Below are positions 55,354 to 64,000 of a DNA stretch of 64,000 bases, one piece after another. Within the stretch, counting starts at the first letter, position 1. Every line of letters starts with the position of its first letter. Made by a program: the position numbers and the translations under genes. This DNA is from Vibrio mimicus CAIM 602 (lineage in GTDB: Bacteria; Pseudomonadota; Gammaproteobacteria; Enterobacterales; Vibrionaceae), in contig NZ_AOMO01000016.1 in assembly GCF_000338875.1 (NCBI RefSeq), positions 249,137-313,136 of the forward strand, written 5' to 3'. A model generated the notes under the pieces. The model had not been told where the DNA came from, made no database searches, and was given only the letters and a program-made list of their open reading frames with translations.

Positions 55354-55967
55354 TCCACAACCGATTCAACTGGGTGTTGGTGAGATAAAGCATTCTCACT
55401 ATTTAGGCGTAATTGCAGTTCGTAGTCCTGCAGCAAGGCGTTTACGCGACGACGTTGCTCTTGCATAGTACTGTCTGGGCTGTGCTTTTCAACCGAATCT
55501 CGAGTCAGGCTAACTGGCTCTGCACTTCCCGCTAATGGAATAGTTTGCAGAACAGGTAGCTCGTTATCGGTTGAAGATTGGCCGCCATATTGTTGAACCC
55601 CGAAAATCACTGCGAGAGAGACACAAGCCGCAATTCCCACCTGACCAAACTGAGTCAGCCACGCAGGCAACTGACGCTTCGCCTGTTGCGGTTTCGGTTG
55701 TGCTTCCAGTCTTGCCTGCTGCAGATCGATCACTTTGTGTGAACTGTTCAGCGGGTTGTGCGCAGGTTCATTTTCCAGCGCCAAGGCCACACTTTCAGCA
55801 ATATTCCATTCCTTTTGCATCGGAGCATCACCACGGAGCACATCACCAATCAGGTGATAATTCTTCCACGTTTCACGCGCCTCTTGATCCTGAGCCAATC
55901 CTAAAATCAGCTCGTTGTCGATCATTTCGCCATCCATGAGTGCTGAAAGTTTTTCTTTGTCAGCCAT
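55350..55967 (-). CDS. rseA: Anti-sigma-E factor RseA
   Basis: Single-span inner-membrane anti-sigma factor that holds RpoE until cleaved by DegS and RseP. The 205-residue protein starts MADKEKLSALMDGEM, with the N-terminal sigma-binding domain (WKNYHLIGDVLRGD) and one membrane helix near residues 103-120 (FGQVGIAACVSLAVIFGV). I chose ATG 55967; the frame runs a few codons further up but lacks family similarity. Confidence 0.93.
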   Translation of the reverse strand: MADKEKLSALMDGEMIDNELILGLAQDQEARETWKNYHLIGDVLRGDAPMQKEWNIAESVALALENEPAHNPLNSSHKVIDLQQARLEAQPKPQQAKRQLPAWLTQFGQVGIAACVSLAVIFGVQQYGGQSSTDNELPVLQTIPLAGSAEPVSLTRDSVEKHSPDSTMQEQRRRVNALLQDYELQLRLNSENALSHQHPVESVVE

Positions 55968-55998
55968 TCTATTCACCATAGTCATTACGGAATTTGCG

Positions 55999-56570
55999 TT
56001 ATAGAAGAGGTTTAATTTTCTTCTCTACCGCTTCACGAGCGCGGAAAATTCGGGAACGCACTGTGCCTACAGGGCAATCCATCACTTCCGCAATTTCCTC
56101 GTAACTCAAGCCATCAAGCTCGCGCAACGTCATTGCCGTTTTTAAATCATCAGGTAACGCTTCTATCGCACTGAACACTACCTGTTTCAATTCTTTGGAC
56201 AACGTAATGTTCTCTGGGTTCGATAATTCTTTTAATGCGTCACCACCTTCATAAAATTCAGCTTCTTCAGCATCAACATCGCTTGCGGGTGGCGTCGGCT
56301 TTGCGCAACAATGTGATTTTTCGCGGTATTTACAGCAATACGGTACAGCCAAGTGTAAAACGCACTCTCGCCACGAAAAGTTGGAATGGCTCGATACGCT
56401 TTAATAAACGCTTCCTGCGCTACATCAGCTACATCGCCGGAATTGCTCACATACCGGGAAATAAGGTTGCACACTTTATTTTGATATCTCAAAACCAAAA
56501 GGTTAAATGCTTGCTTATCCCCATTCTGAACTCGCTCAATCAATACTTGATCGGTCAGTTGCTCGTTCAT
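55999..56570 (-). pseudogene. rpoE: RNA polymerase sigma-E factor RpoE, frameshifted
   Basis: Extracytoplasmic-function sigma factor for envelope stress. Region 2 (YQNKVCNLISRY; DVADVAQEAFIKAYRA; TWLYRIAVNTAKN) and region 4 (LRELDGLSYEEIAEVMDCPVG) are both present but in two frames. The break is at 56291-56292, where GG stands for an expected GGG (coding CCC), just after QSRR. With the base restored, the product (about 190 residues from ATG 56570) is normal. Loss of sigma-E is badly tolerated in V. cholerae unless suppressed, so sequence error is likely. First gene of rpoE-rseABC. Confidence 0.93.
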
Positions 56571-56669
56571 TCGAGCGGTCACTCCTATTGTTATTTCCCC
56601 TACCTTCTCAGATATGGGTACTCATTATGCGAATTGTAATATTGACACCACTACTTGCATGAGCACCTT

Positions 56670-56697
56670 TGAGACTAGGCATCATCGAGAAAGTTCA
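56670..56697 (-). promoter_or_regulatory. Candidate sigma-E promoter for rpoE
   Basis: In the minus sense TGAACTT, 16 bases, TCTCA, close to the sigma-E consensus GGAACTT-N16-TCTGA. It lies about 100 bases before the rpoE ATG, as expected for autoregulation of rpoE. Confidence 0.65.
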
Positions 56698-56700
56698 CTA

Positions 56701-56722
56701 TTGGGTGAAATATTTTACCCAA
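56701..56722. promoter_or_regulatory. 22-base palindrome upstream of rpoE promoter
   Basis: TTGGGTGAAATATTTTACCCAA pairs at ten of eleven positions. Only four bases separate it from the candidate sigma-E -35 box, so a bound protein could act on rpoE; nadB is about 370 bases away on the other side. No regulator was recognised. Confidence 0.45.
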
Positions 56723-57094
56723 AACCTTATCAAGGCAGCATTTTCACTGGCTTGGATGAATCTTCTACGCAGTCGCCAGATTCGCGACTCAGCTTCATCT
56801 CTCTATATAGAGGCTAGCGTTGCGGATTAATAGAGTGCAATAGCGATTATGACAATAACATTTACAAACTATTGCATTTAGCGCGATGATAATAGCAGGA
56901 CTTACACCGTATCAACGATCCGAATTTACCGTTTATTTCTTGCCACTTGATTGTGGAGAGTGACATTTTCGCTAATCGGACATGGTGTCGATTCTTCAAA
57001 CGCTAGAGATTGTTTTACATCACCGTTGCCGTTTGAGGAATTTAAAGCAATTTCGAGTTGGATTACTCGCTACAGTTTGGGAATTGGCAATTTT

Positions 57095-58702
57095 ATGAAC
57101 GCAGACCGAGAGCATCAATGTGATGTATTAGTCATAGGAAGTGGCGCAGCAGGCTTATCGCTTGCTTTACAGGTCGCTCAATACGGAAAAGTGATTGTAT
57201 TAAGTAAAGGGCCGCGCAGTGAAGGGGCGACGTTTTACGCTCAAGGCGGCATTGCTGCAGTATTTGATGAATCGGACAGCATTGAATCACATGTGCAAGA
57301 TACGCTGATTGCAGGTGCGGGCATTTGTGATGAACAAACCGTACGTTTTATCGCTGAGCACGCGAAAGAATGTGTACAGTGGTTAATTGATGGCGGTGTA
57401 CCTTTCGATAAAGAAGAGGACAGCGATACGGATCATCCACGCTACCATCTGACTCGTGAAGGCGGTCATAGCCATCGCCGCATTTTACATGCAGCCGATG
57501 CCACAGGCATGGCAATGCAAACCTCGCTGCAAGATAACGCCCACAACCATCCCAACATTACTGTACTTGAACGACACAATGCGCTGGATCTGATCACCGA
57601 AGATAAGATTGGTGGTGATGCGAACAAGGTTGTCGGTGCTTATGTATGGAACCGCAACGAAGAGCACGTAGAAACCATCCGCGCTAAATTTGTCGTACTT
57701 GCTACTGGTGGCGCTTCCAAGGTGTATCAGTACACCTCAAACCCAGATGTTTCATCCGGTGATGGTATCGCCATGGCTTGGCGTGCAGGTTGCCGTGTTG
57801 CCAACTTGGAATTCAACCAATTCCATCCAACTTGCCTGTATCATCCAGAAGCACGTAATTTCCTGCTGACCGAAGCTCTGCGTGGTGAAGGAGCTTATTT
57901 ACGCCGCCCAGATGGTAGCCGCTTTATGCCGGATTTCGATGAACGTGCCGAGCTGGCTCCGCGAGATATCGTGGCTCGTGCCATCGACTTTGAAATGAAG
58001 CGTTTAGGCGCGGACTGTATGTATCTGGACATCAGCCATAAACCTGCCGATTTTATCGAAAAACATTTCCCAACCATCTACTCACGCTTGATGGATTTGG
58101 GCATTGATATGACCAAAGAGCCAATTCCGATTGTCCCCGCCGCACACTACACTTGCGGTGGTGTGATGGTGAACCCACAAGGCCAAACCGACCTCAAACA
58201 ACTGTATGCGATTGGTGAAGTGAGCTACACAGGTCTACACGGTGCGAACCGTATGGCCTCCAACTCTCTACTTGAGTGCGTAGTGTACGCGTGGTCAGCT
58301 GCGCAAGACATCATCGCCCAACTCCCTAAAGCGAGCATGCCCCAATCACTCCCAGCTTGGGATGAAAGCCAAGTGACTTGCTCGGATGAAGAGGTAGTTC
58401 TGCAACATAACTGGCACGAACTGCGTCTATTTATGTGGGATTACATGGGGATTGTGCGTACCAATAAACGTTTAGAGCGTGCCATGCGCCGAATTCAACT
58501 GCTACAACAAGAAACGCATGAGTATTACAGCAACTTCCGAGTCTCCAATAACTTGCTCGAGATGCGTAATTTGCTGCAAGTGGCTGAATTAATGGTTCGC
58601 TGTGCGATGCAACGTAAAGAGAGCCGTGGATTACACTACACGCTGGACTACCCAGAACAGCTCGCAGACAGTGGTCCAACTATTCTAGTGCCGGAAAAAT
58701 AA
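57095..58702 (+). CDS. nadB: L-aspartate oxidase NadB
   Basis: FAD enzyme that oxidises L-aspartate to iminoaspartate, first step of de novo NAD synthesis. The 535-residue protein has the FAD-binding motif [16 protein letters not shown] near the N-terminus, the substrate region THLTREGG-like [14 protein letters not shown], and [19 protein letters not shown] at the FAD end. I chose ATG 57095; an in-frame extension to 56951 has no family similarity. Divergent from rpoE. Confidence 0.95.
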   Translation: MNADREHQCDVLVIGSGAAGLSLALQVAQYGKVIVLSKGPRSEGATFYAQGGIAAVFDESDSIESHVQDTLIAGAGICDEQTVRFIAEHAKECVQWLIDGGVPFDKEEDSDTDHPRYHLTREGGHSHRRILHAADATGMAMQTSLQDNAHNHPNITVLERHNALDLITEDKIGGDANKVVGAYVWNRNEEHVETIRAKFVVLATGGASKVYQYTSNPDVSSGDGIAMAWRAGCRVANLEFNQFHPTCLYHPEARNFLLTEALRGEGAYLRRPDGSRFMPDFDERAELAPRDIVARAIDFEMKRLGADCMYLDISHKPADFIEKHFPTIYSRLMDLGIDMTKEPIPIVPAAHYTCGGVMVNPQGQTDLKQLYAIGEVSYTGLHGANRMASNSLLECVVYAWSAAQDIIAQLPKASMPQSLPAWDESQVTCSDEEVVLQHNWHELRLFMWDYMGIVRTNKRLERAMRRIQLLQQETHEYYSNFRVSNNLLEMRNLLQVAELMVRCAMQRKESRGLHYTLDYPEQLADSGPTILVPEK

Positions 58703-58724
58703 CTCTCTCCGCTTGAAACAGCAA

Positions 58725-59150
58725 TCAAGAGATCTGCGCATTATCACGGGAGCCATTGAGCTCCCGTTTTAATCTCACCAGTAGCAGTCGATACGTTGTT
58801 TCGTCACAGCTATCACGCCAGATAAACCAACGCTTGCCTTGGCCTTGTAAGGTAACAAAAAATGGCGCATAGAGTGTGTGGATCGTATGGAATGTCGAAC
58901 GCTGACCATCTTGCTCCAACGTACCTGAAAACGTGAGATCGATTTCTCCCTCTACGCTTTTGGGCATCCATAGGCCGAGACGGTGACCACGCCAGATCCA
59001 CGCAGCAAAATAAGGAACCAATACAAGAGGAATAGAAGAAACGAATAACGCCCAGAGCATCAACATCATGACTAGCAGTGCGATGAACTGAGCGTAATAG
59101 GAAGGAGTAAAAATCAGCTTAACGGACTTTGCTGAGGTTATGAGCGACAA
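58725..59150 (-). CDS. ygfX: YgfX-like membrane protein
   Basis: A 141-residue inner-membrane protein with two hydrophobic helices near residues 22-36 and 38-52, then a soluble C-terminal domain. E. coli YgfX (CptA) partners SdhE (CptB), and has been linked to toxin-like inhibition of cell shape proteins and to pigment control in Serratia. The N-terminus ([13 protein letters not shown]) and position overlapping the sdhE 3' end by 32 bases support the call. Sequence is poorly conserved in this family. Confidence 0.78.
   Translation of the reverse strand: MSLITSAKSVKLIFTPSYYAQFIALLVMMLMLWALFVSSIPLVLVPYFAAWIWRGHRLGLWMPKSVEGEIDLTFSGTLEQDGQRSTFHTIHTLYAPFFVTLQGQGKRWFIWRDSCDETTYRLLLVRLKRELNGSRDNAQIS
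58747..58771 (+). terminator. nadB terminator within antisense end of ygfX
   Basis: CGGGAGC and GCTCCCG form a seven-base stem with a six-base loop, followed by TTTTAA. It lies 45 bases past the nadB stop and inside the 3' coding end of the opposing ygfX gene. Confidence 0.78.
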
Positions 59151-59379
59151 TCTTATCCACCATCGCAGCTAGGCCTAAATTTTCACAGCGACCATGTCCC
59201 ATGACCCAAGCAAACAGATCTGGATCGTCGCTTTCCAGTAAAGCCACAAAGTCACTTTGCTCTGATTCAGTCAGTGAATCAAAACACTCTTCGAAAAATG
59301 GCATGATGACCACATCAAGCTCCAACATACCACGACGGCATGCCCATTTGATTCGCGCTTTTTGTTCAGCGGTGTACAT
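59119..59379 (-). CDS. sdhE: FAD assembly factor SdhE
   Basis: Helps attach FAD covalently to succinate dehydrogenase and fumarate reductase flavoprotein. The 86-residue helical protein carries the essential RGMLELD motif near residue 15 and the typical [13 protein letters not shown] and [15 protein letters not shown] segments. It is upstream of, and overlaps, ygfX, and is divergent from ygfZ, as in E. coli. Confidence 0.93.
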   Translation of the reverse strand: MYTAEQKARIKWACRRGMLELDVVIMPFFEECFDSLTESEQSDFVALLESDDPDLFAWVMGHGRCENLGLAAMVDKIVAHNLSKVR

Positions 59380-59531
59380 CAGTATTCCTCACCTTATGGT
59401 TTTTGTTTGCCCCGGAGTTTAACAAGGGCATCGACATACAACTAGTAACTCAGTCACAGTCCCTGTTCAAGCTGACAAAAAAGTTGATCCAGATTAACAT
59501 AGCGAGACTTTTTTCCTCAGTGGTGAACAAC

Positions 59532-60503
59532 ATGGACTGGCAAAATCGTTTTTCAGTGATCAATCTTTCTTCTCACGATCCCCTACCTGAGTTGATGCTG
59601 ACGCATCTCACCGCATGGGGAGCCATCACTATGGTTGGCGCAGATAAAAAATCTTACCTACAGGGGCAAGTCACCTGCAATGTGGTTTCTTTAGAAGAGC
59701 AGCAAGTCACCTTTGGTGCGCACTGCGATGCTAAAGGCAAGGTATGGTCTGTGTTTCGTTTATTCCATCACAACGATGGTTACGCAATGTTCCAGCCTCA
59801 ATCTGCGATTGAAGTCGAATTACGCGAGCTGAAGAAATACGCCATCTTCTCCAAAGTGACCATTGCCGAGAGCAGCGATATCGCATTAGGTGTAATGGGT
59901 AGCCAAGCCAACGCTTGGATTGATAGCTTGACCGAGCAAACTGGTGATGTACGTCGTATCGAAGGGGGTACCGCTGTACGCATTAGTGAGCTGCGTTGGC
60001 TACTGCTGGTTGCTGCTGAACAAGCGGAGCAGTACGTGAATGCTTGGCAAGGTCTGTGTGTTGAACAAGCTCTATGGACACGCATGGATATTGAAGAAGC
60101 CGTGCCAGTGATCACGCAAAACGCTCAGAATGAACACATTCCACAAGCGCTCAACGTACAAGCAGTAAATGGCATCAGCTTTACCAAAGGTTGTTACACA
60201 GGGCAAGAAACCGTAGCTCGCGCCAAGTATCGCGGCATCAATAAGCGTGCAATGTACATAGTTAAAGGCAACATCAATGCGCCACTTAGCCATGAGGAAC
60301 CTGTGATTCTTGAGCGTGCCGTTGGTGAAAACTGGCGCAGTGCCGGACAACTCCTTGCCCACTATCAATTTGAGGATGGCATCGCAATCGGCTTGATCGT
60401 GTTGCCAAATGATCTGGAAAAAGGTGTTGAACTGCGTTTAGCCTCCCAACCAGAAACTCGCTGGCATATTCAATCATTACCTTACTCACTTAACGACGAG
60501 TAA
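59532..60503 (+). CDS. ygfZ: Folate-binding tRNA-modification protein YgfZ
   Basis: Folate-binding protein needed for iron-sulfur enzymes such as MiaB. The 323-residue protein resembles the aminomethyltransferase T-protein fold and has the signature [17 protein letters not shown] with its redox Cys. I chose ATG 59532; the frame upstream to 59403 has no family similarity. Divergent from sdhE-ygfX. Confidence 0.94.
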   Translation: MDWQNRFSVINLSSHDPLPELMLTHLTAWGAITMVGADKKSYLQGQVTCNVVSLEEQQVTFGAHCDAKGKVWSVFRLFHHNDGYAMFQPQSAIEVELRELKKYAIFSKVTIAESSDIALGVMGSQANAWIDSLTEQTGDVRRIEGGTAVRISELRWLLLVAAEQAEQYVNAWQGLCVEQALWTRMDIEEAVPVITQNAQNEHIPQALNVQAVNGISFTKGCYTGQETVARAKYRGINKRAMYIVKGNINAPLSHEEPVILERAVGENWRSAGQLLAHYQFEDGIAIGLIVLPNDLEKGVELRLASQPETRWHIQSLPYSLNDE

Positions 60504-60525
60504 GTATTGAAACCTTCCTCTTACC

Positions 60526-60549
60526 AGAGCTGCCTCAGGTGGCAGCTCT
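60526..60549 (+). terminator. Hairpin after ygfZ
   Basis: Nine-base perfect stem (AGAGCTGCC / GGCAGCTCT) with a six-base loop, 22 bases after the ygfZ stop. No T run follows, so termination is inferred only from position. Confidence 0.55.
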
Positions 60550-60714
60550 AGTTCATCAAAACCCACATTCATCACCCAGTCTTATATGCAACATCCTTAA
60601 GCTCATTACATCGTTACGCGAGCAATCTCAAATTAACCAATACTTATTTGTGAATTTATACTCAAATTAAAAACATAAATAGTCAAACAGGTAACAATAC
60701 TCTATTCTATACGC

Positions 60715-60852
60715 AGTTGATGACATCACAGAGTGACTGAGTTTACCCTGTGTTCATCAACTCAAAAGTGAATCAACTGAGCATTCAAGTTATCCACTTT
60801 TTGTGTAATGCATCTGTGACTATTCGCCCGCCCAAATGCGGGCATTTTTTTT
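60715..60852 (+). ncRNA. Candidate small RNA with promoter and intrinsic terminator
   Basis: A promoter-like TAGTCA-N17-TATTCT (60680-60708) would start RNA at about 60715, exactly where a 5' stem begins: AGTTGATGA (60715-60723) pairs with TCATCAACT (60754-60762), with an inner CACAG/CTGTG pair. A strong intrinsic terminator (GCCCGC / GCGGGC with a six-base loop, then A and eight T) ends at 60852. There is no open reading frame or upstream gene that this terminator could serve. I did not match it to a named sRNA. Confidence 0.5.
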
Positions 60853-61140
60853 ACAATTATTTTACAAATAACTTGCCAATTCGATTTTATCGCGACTATT
60901 CTTAAAACTGTAATAAGAAGGTGGCTTAATACTCGCTGTTCACAAGAAGCCAGCATCCGTCACCAGAAGAATTTGTAAGTTTGGTCACATGATTCTGGAT
61001 ATTTAACTGCAGTTTTGTTTAGTTCTGCACAGATATTCCAAACAATCAGTAAGTACTGCGTATTTCACCAAGCCTATCACACTATTTTTGATTAGGTTTT
61101 TCTATACTTAGCAGTGCCAGAACAACGCAAGGATCGAAGT

Positions 61141-61347
61141 ATGAGACTGTTTAAGCGCTATACACCAGGTATGATTGCTAAACACGTAAGTCGGCTGTTT
61201 AAGGGTAGAATTTATATCTATGGCGTCGGTAAATTTGAATTCGACAATGGTAAGTTAAAACTGCCAGAGAAAGCCGAACAACGCCACTATCAGACCGTCA
61301 AAGAAGTCAATCAAGAGATCATGAAACTGCGTTGTGCATATGCATAA
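61141..61347 (+). CDS. Small conserved basic protein, unknown function
   Basis: A 68-residue protein with ATG 61141 preceded by AGGA. It begins MRLFKRYTPGMIAKHVSRLF, rich in Lys/Arg, with a central GRIYIYGVGKFEFDNGKL beta segment and a helical end. No membrane helix or signal peptide is visible. Length and codon use look normal for this genome. It probably stands alone; a terminator follows. Function unknown. Confidence 0.72.
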   Translation: MRLFKRYTPGMIAKHVSRLFKGRIYIYGVGKFEFDNGKLKLPEKAEQRHYQTVKEVNQEIMKLRCAYA

Positions 61348-61377
61348 ACAAGCAAACAGGCAATAAGAAAACGATTT

Positions 61378-61410
61378 AATAAAAAGGGTTGGCACTGCCA
61401 ACCCTTTTTA
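61378..61410. terminator. Bidirectional terminator between small protein gene and ubiI
   Basis: Thirteen-base perfect stem (AAAAAGGGTTGGC / GCCAACCCTTTTT) with a three-base loop, able to end both converging genes. Confidence 0.9.
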
Positions 61411-61415
61411 CTTAG

Positions 61416-62643
61416 TCAATAAGCGCGTTCTAACCAAACCTGCTTAGCCAGTTCAGGCAAATCGCCCTTCAAACCCAAAGCGCGTTTCATGATTTCATCT
61501 TTTGCACCTGGCAACTGACCCACTAGACGCATACCAATCCCACGGATCAGCTTTTTGGCAGGATTATCACCTTCAAACAGATCGCGGAACCCCTGCATCG
61601 CAGCAATCATTTTTGCCGCTTCAGCTTTACGCCAACGCTCGTAGTGGCGCAAGTTACGCTCATCGCCAATATCACGATTTTGCTGCCACAAACTCAACAA
61701 CTCTTGTGCCAAACTGGCGGCATCAAGCAAGCCTAAGTTCACGCCCTGTCCCGCCAAAGGATGTATGGTGTGTGCCGCATCTCCTACCAAAGCAATTCGT
61801 GGCGCAACAAAATCACGTGCATAGCGCATCTTAAGTGGAAAAGCTTGTCGTTCTCCAACCACTTCACAGCGGCCTAATCGGGCATCGAATTCCACTGTCA
61901 GCGCTTTGTTAAACTGAGCTTCACTCATATTCAGCAGCGCTTCAGCGCGTGAGGGTTCGGTTGACCATACAATCGAACTCATCTGTGGCTCTGCCATAGG
62001 CAGAAAAGCCAAAGGTCCTTGCGGTGTAAAAATCTGTCGTGCGACTTTATTGTGCGCTTCACTGGTGCGCACATTGGCCACCAACGCACTGTGTCCATAA
62101 TCCCAATGGGTTAAAGGAATATCCATTTGACGACGTAACCACGAGTTCGCACCATCAGCCCCCACGACCAACTTAGCACTCAAGGCTTGGCCATTGCTCA
62201 AAGTAAGCCACGCTTCACTCTCACCTACTGCGATGCTCTGGCACGTTGCTGGAACGTGTAAAGTAACATTCGCTTGCTGCTGTACCTGCTCTAACAGCGC
62301 CAACTGAATCACTCGATTCTCAACGATATGGCCAAGATTCGGCTGAGTCATCTCATTGGCTTTAAATTCAATGCGCGCAAAGCTGTCTTGCTCCCACACT
62401 TCCATTGCGGTGTATGGCGCAGCACGGCGCGCTTCAATGCCAGCCCACGCATTGAGGTTACGCAGCATAATCTCACTTGAGCGACTCAAGGCAGAAACGC
62501 GTACATCCGGCAGTGGGTTTAAAGAATCTTCCGGCAAATGGTTTTCGACCTACGGCAATACGCAGATCACTCTCTTTCAGAGCGGCCGCCAGCGCAAGGC
62601 CAACCATGCCTCCACCGATAATCACAACATCAACACTTTGCAT
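61416..62643 (-). pseudogene. ubiI: Ubiquinone hydroxylase UbiI (VisC), frameshifted
   Basis: FAD monooxygenase for C5 hydroxylation in ubiquinone synthesis. The FAD motif VVIIGGGMVGLALAAAL at the start and the GDAAHTIHPLAGQGVNLG motif near residue 290 are both present, in different frames. An extra base at 62549-62550 (CC on the plus strand where one C is expected) breaks the gene after RIAV; with it removed the product reads RIAVVENHLPEDSLNPL and is of normal length (about 409 residues). It follows ubiH on the minus strand. Confidence 0.9.
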
Positions 62644-62657
62644 CATTTTCTTACCTA

Positions 62658-63865
62658 TTAACGGTTAACTATGCCGAGAGTGCGGCGCAATAACGGGGTT
62701 TTTAATAAAGGCAGATTATCCATCGCCATCAGACCAAGGTTACGACCAATCCGCATGGGTAACCAGTCGTTAGAAAAAGTATGCACTAATCCTGTAGTAA
62801 GGTTGATGGTCGCGGTGCGATCGGTTTGCCGACGTTGATAAAAACGTTGCAGCAAAGCGTAATCACCTGCATCGTCACTCTTGGCTATTTCTTCGGCCAG
62901 CGTTGCGACATCCCTAATTCCAAGGTTAAAACCTTGTCCGGCAATCGGGTGCAAGGTTTGTGCGGCGTTGCCCACCATAGCAAATCGATGAGAGATGATT
63001 TGTTCACGATAGCGCAGAACAAGCGGGTAAACACTTCTCTCCCCCGCATGCGTTAACTCTCCTAACCGCCACCCAAAGGCTTTTTGTAAACCGTGTAAAA
63101 ACTCGGCCTCACTGCAATTTAACCAAGTCTCCACTTCGGATGGAGGCAAACACCATACCAAAGACAGGCGATCTTGGCTCATTGGGAGCAAAGCAACTGG
63201 ACCGTGTGGCGTAAAACGCTCAAAAGCTCGCCCTGCATGTGGTTCAGTACTGGTGATATTGGCGATCAGAGCAACTTGCTCAAAATCGTGTTCCTGCATC
63301 GTTAGCCCTAGCGCTTGGCAACAGGTGGACATTGCACCATCAGCAGCCACCAACAACTTGCCTTGTAAAGCGTCACCACTGTCGAGTTGTACCGTTACCG
63401 AATCTTGTTCACGGCTAATATTGATTACTCGACTAGGCACAAATTGTTGGATGGAAGAACATTTCGCCATACACTCGGCGTAGACTCGCCCACATCAGCA
63501 AGCTCAACCACATACCCCAATGCTTCCACCCCAAGTGATTCACGGCGAAAATCTGTCATCCCCGCATGGGACTGATCCGAAACATGAATATGCTCAATCG
63601 GAGTCGCAAAAGGGCGCAAACTCGACCAGAGTTGCAAATCTTGCAGGATCTGCACTGTGCCATAGGACAGAGCAATACTGCGTGCATCAAATCCGGGGTG
63701 CGCAGAATGATCGGTGGCAAACGCCTCAATAACCGCCACTTTAAGTTTGCCTTGGCTCAGTTGATGTAAAGCCAAAGCTAAAGTCGCGCCCGCCATCGCT
63801 CCACCAGCGATGATCACATCAAAACTGATCGGCTTGCTCAAACTGGGCTGCTTGCTGTCCGTCAT
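62658..63865 (-). pseudogene. ubiH: Ubiquinone hydroxylase UbiH, frameshifted
   Basis: FAD monooxygenase for C1 hydroxylation in ubiquinone synthesis. The N-terminal part has the FAD motif DVIIAGGAMAGATLALAL and the C-terminal part GNAAQTLHPIAGQGFNLGI. One base is missing beside 63488 (G on the plus strand, expected GG), which breaks the frame after VELADVG; restoring it gives a normal product of about 402 residues. It is 12 bases upstream of ubiI, so both members of this operon carry a lesion. Confidence 0.9.
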
Positions 63866-63912
63866 CGCGCTTCCTTATTAATGCACTGTTGGCTTGCTAT
63901 CATGCTCTGGTT

Positions 63913-64000
63913 TTACACCAAATTACATGTAAGGGTGAACACACAGGCTTTCATATGTTCGATTACCTGCTCGAGAAGCTCCGCTTGCTCTGCCAAATCA
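63913..64000 (-). CDS. Possible 3' end of a UPF0149 (YgfB-like) gene
   Basis: The last 88 bases of the window hold one open minus-strand frame ending at 63913. Its C-terminal sequence (LLEQVIEHMKACVFTL) resembles the end of YgfB/UPF0149 proteins (LEEIIEYVRVAALL in E. coli). That gene lies upstream of ubiH in related bacteria. The fragment is short, so the call is tentative. Confidence 0.45.
   Translation of the reverse strand, partial: DLAEQAELLEQVIEHMKACVFTLTCNLV

Larger units (their letters stand above)
56571..57094. other. Divergent intergenic region between rpoE and nadB
   Basis: A 524-base non-coding stretch. It holds a candidate sigma-E promoter for rpoE (56670-56697), a 22-base palindrome (56701-56722), a CTCTATATAGAG palindrome (56801-56812) and a weak AGTCGC/GCGACT hairpin (56771-56789). 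The nadB frame extends upstream to 56951 without family similarity. No RNA gene was recognised. Confidence 0.5.
60504..61140. other. Long intergenic region between ygfZ and a small basic protein gene
   Basis: A 637-base stretch with no coding frame worth calling. It contains a hairpin after ygfZ, a candidate small RNA with its own promoter and terminator (60680-60852), and about 290 further bases before the next gene, including a TATACT box that may be its promoter. Confidence 0.55.

Noticed and set aside
56951..57094. 48-residue N-terminal extension of NadB
   Set aside because: The residues before MNADREHQ have no family similarity and the FAD motif position fits the shorter form.

Overview
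The window is a stretch of chromosome from a Vibrio, closest to Vibrio cholerae or a near relative. Evidence is the protein sequences themselves (VarS/BarA, TolC, ParC/ParE, VcpD and others), the Vibrio-type gene order, and a diverged ERIC element. It is nearly all core housekeeping DNA. No CRISPR array, transposase, integrase, tRNA or rRNA was seen.

Layout. 1-5.5 kb: type IV pilus genes pilB (5' cut off), pilC, pilD, then coaE, zapD, an ERIC repeat and yacG. 5.5-12.5 kb (minus): parC and parE, then nudF-yqiB-cpdA-yqiA. 12.7-18.5 kb: tolC (plus), then glnE-hldE (minus). 18.6-29.2 kb: a chemoreceptor, an ion channel, a CYTH-CHAD protein, a DUF47/Pit phosphate pair, an SH3-domain membrane protein, gspAB and cca. 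29.2-33.4 kb: an AT-rich accessory cassette of tyrosine phenol-lyase, an aromatic amino acid permease and a degenerate pyridoxal-kinase homologue, placed between cca and eno. 33.4-41.3 kb (minus): eno, pyrG, mazG, relA, rlmD. 41.4-47.2 kb: varS, and opposite it a beta-barrel / periplasmic-binding-like / GGDEF trio. 47.4-56.6 kb (minus): rpoE-rseABC, lepA, lepB-rnc-era, and recO-pdxJ-acpS. 56.6-64 kb: nadB, ygfX-sdhE, ygfZ, a candidate small RNA, a small basic protein, ubiI, ubiH and the tail of a UPF0149 gene.

The most interesting region is 29.2-33.4 kb. The lyase keeps every key tyrosine phenol-lyase residue I could place. The third gene looks like PdxY but has lost the catalytic Asp (GxGD changed to DIGY) and part of the nucleotide-binding region. 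The lyase leader can fold so that its ribosome-binding site is paired. Together they look like a tyrosine-uptake and cleavage module with a possible PLP-related accessory protein, which I have not seen described.

Sequence quality needs a warning. Seven single-base frameshifts fall in six genes (glnE twice, the permease, a GGDEF gene, rpoE, ubiI, ubiH). Most change a short homopolymer, and each gene is otherwise well conserved on both sides. Sequencing or assembly error is the simplest explanation, above all for rpoE.
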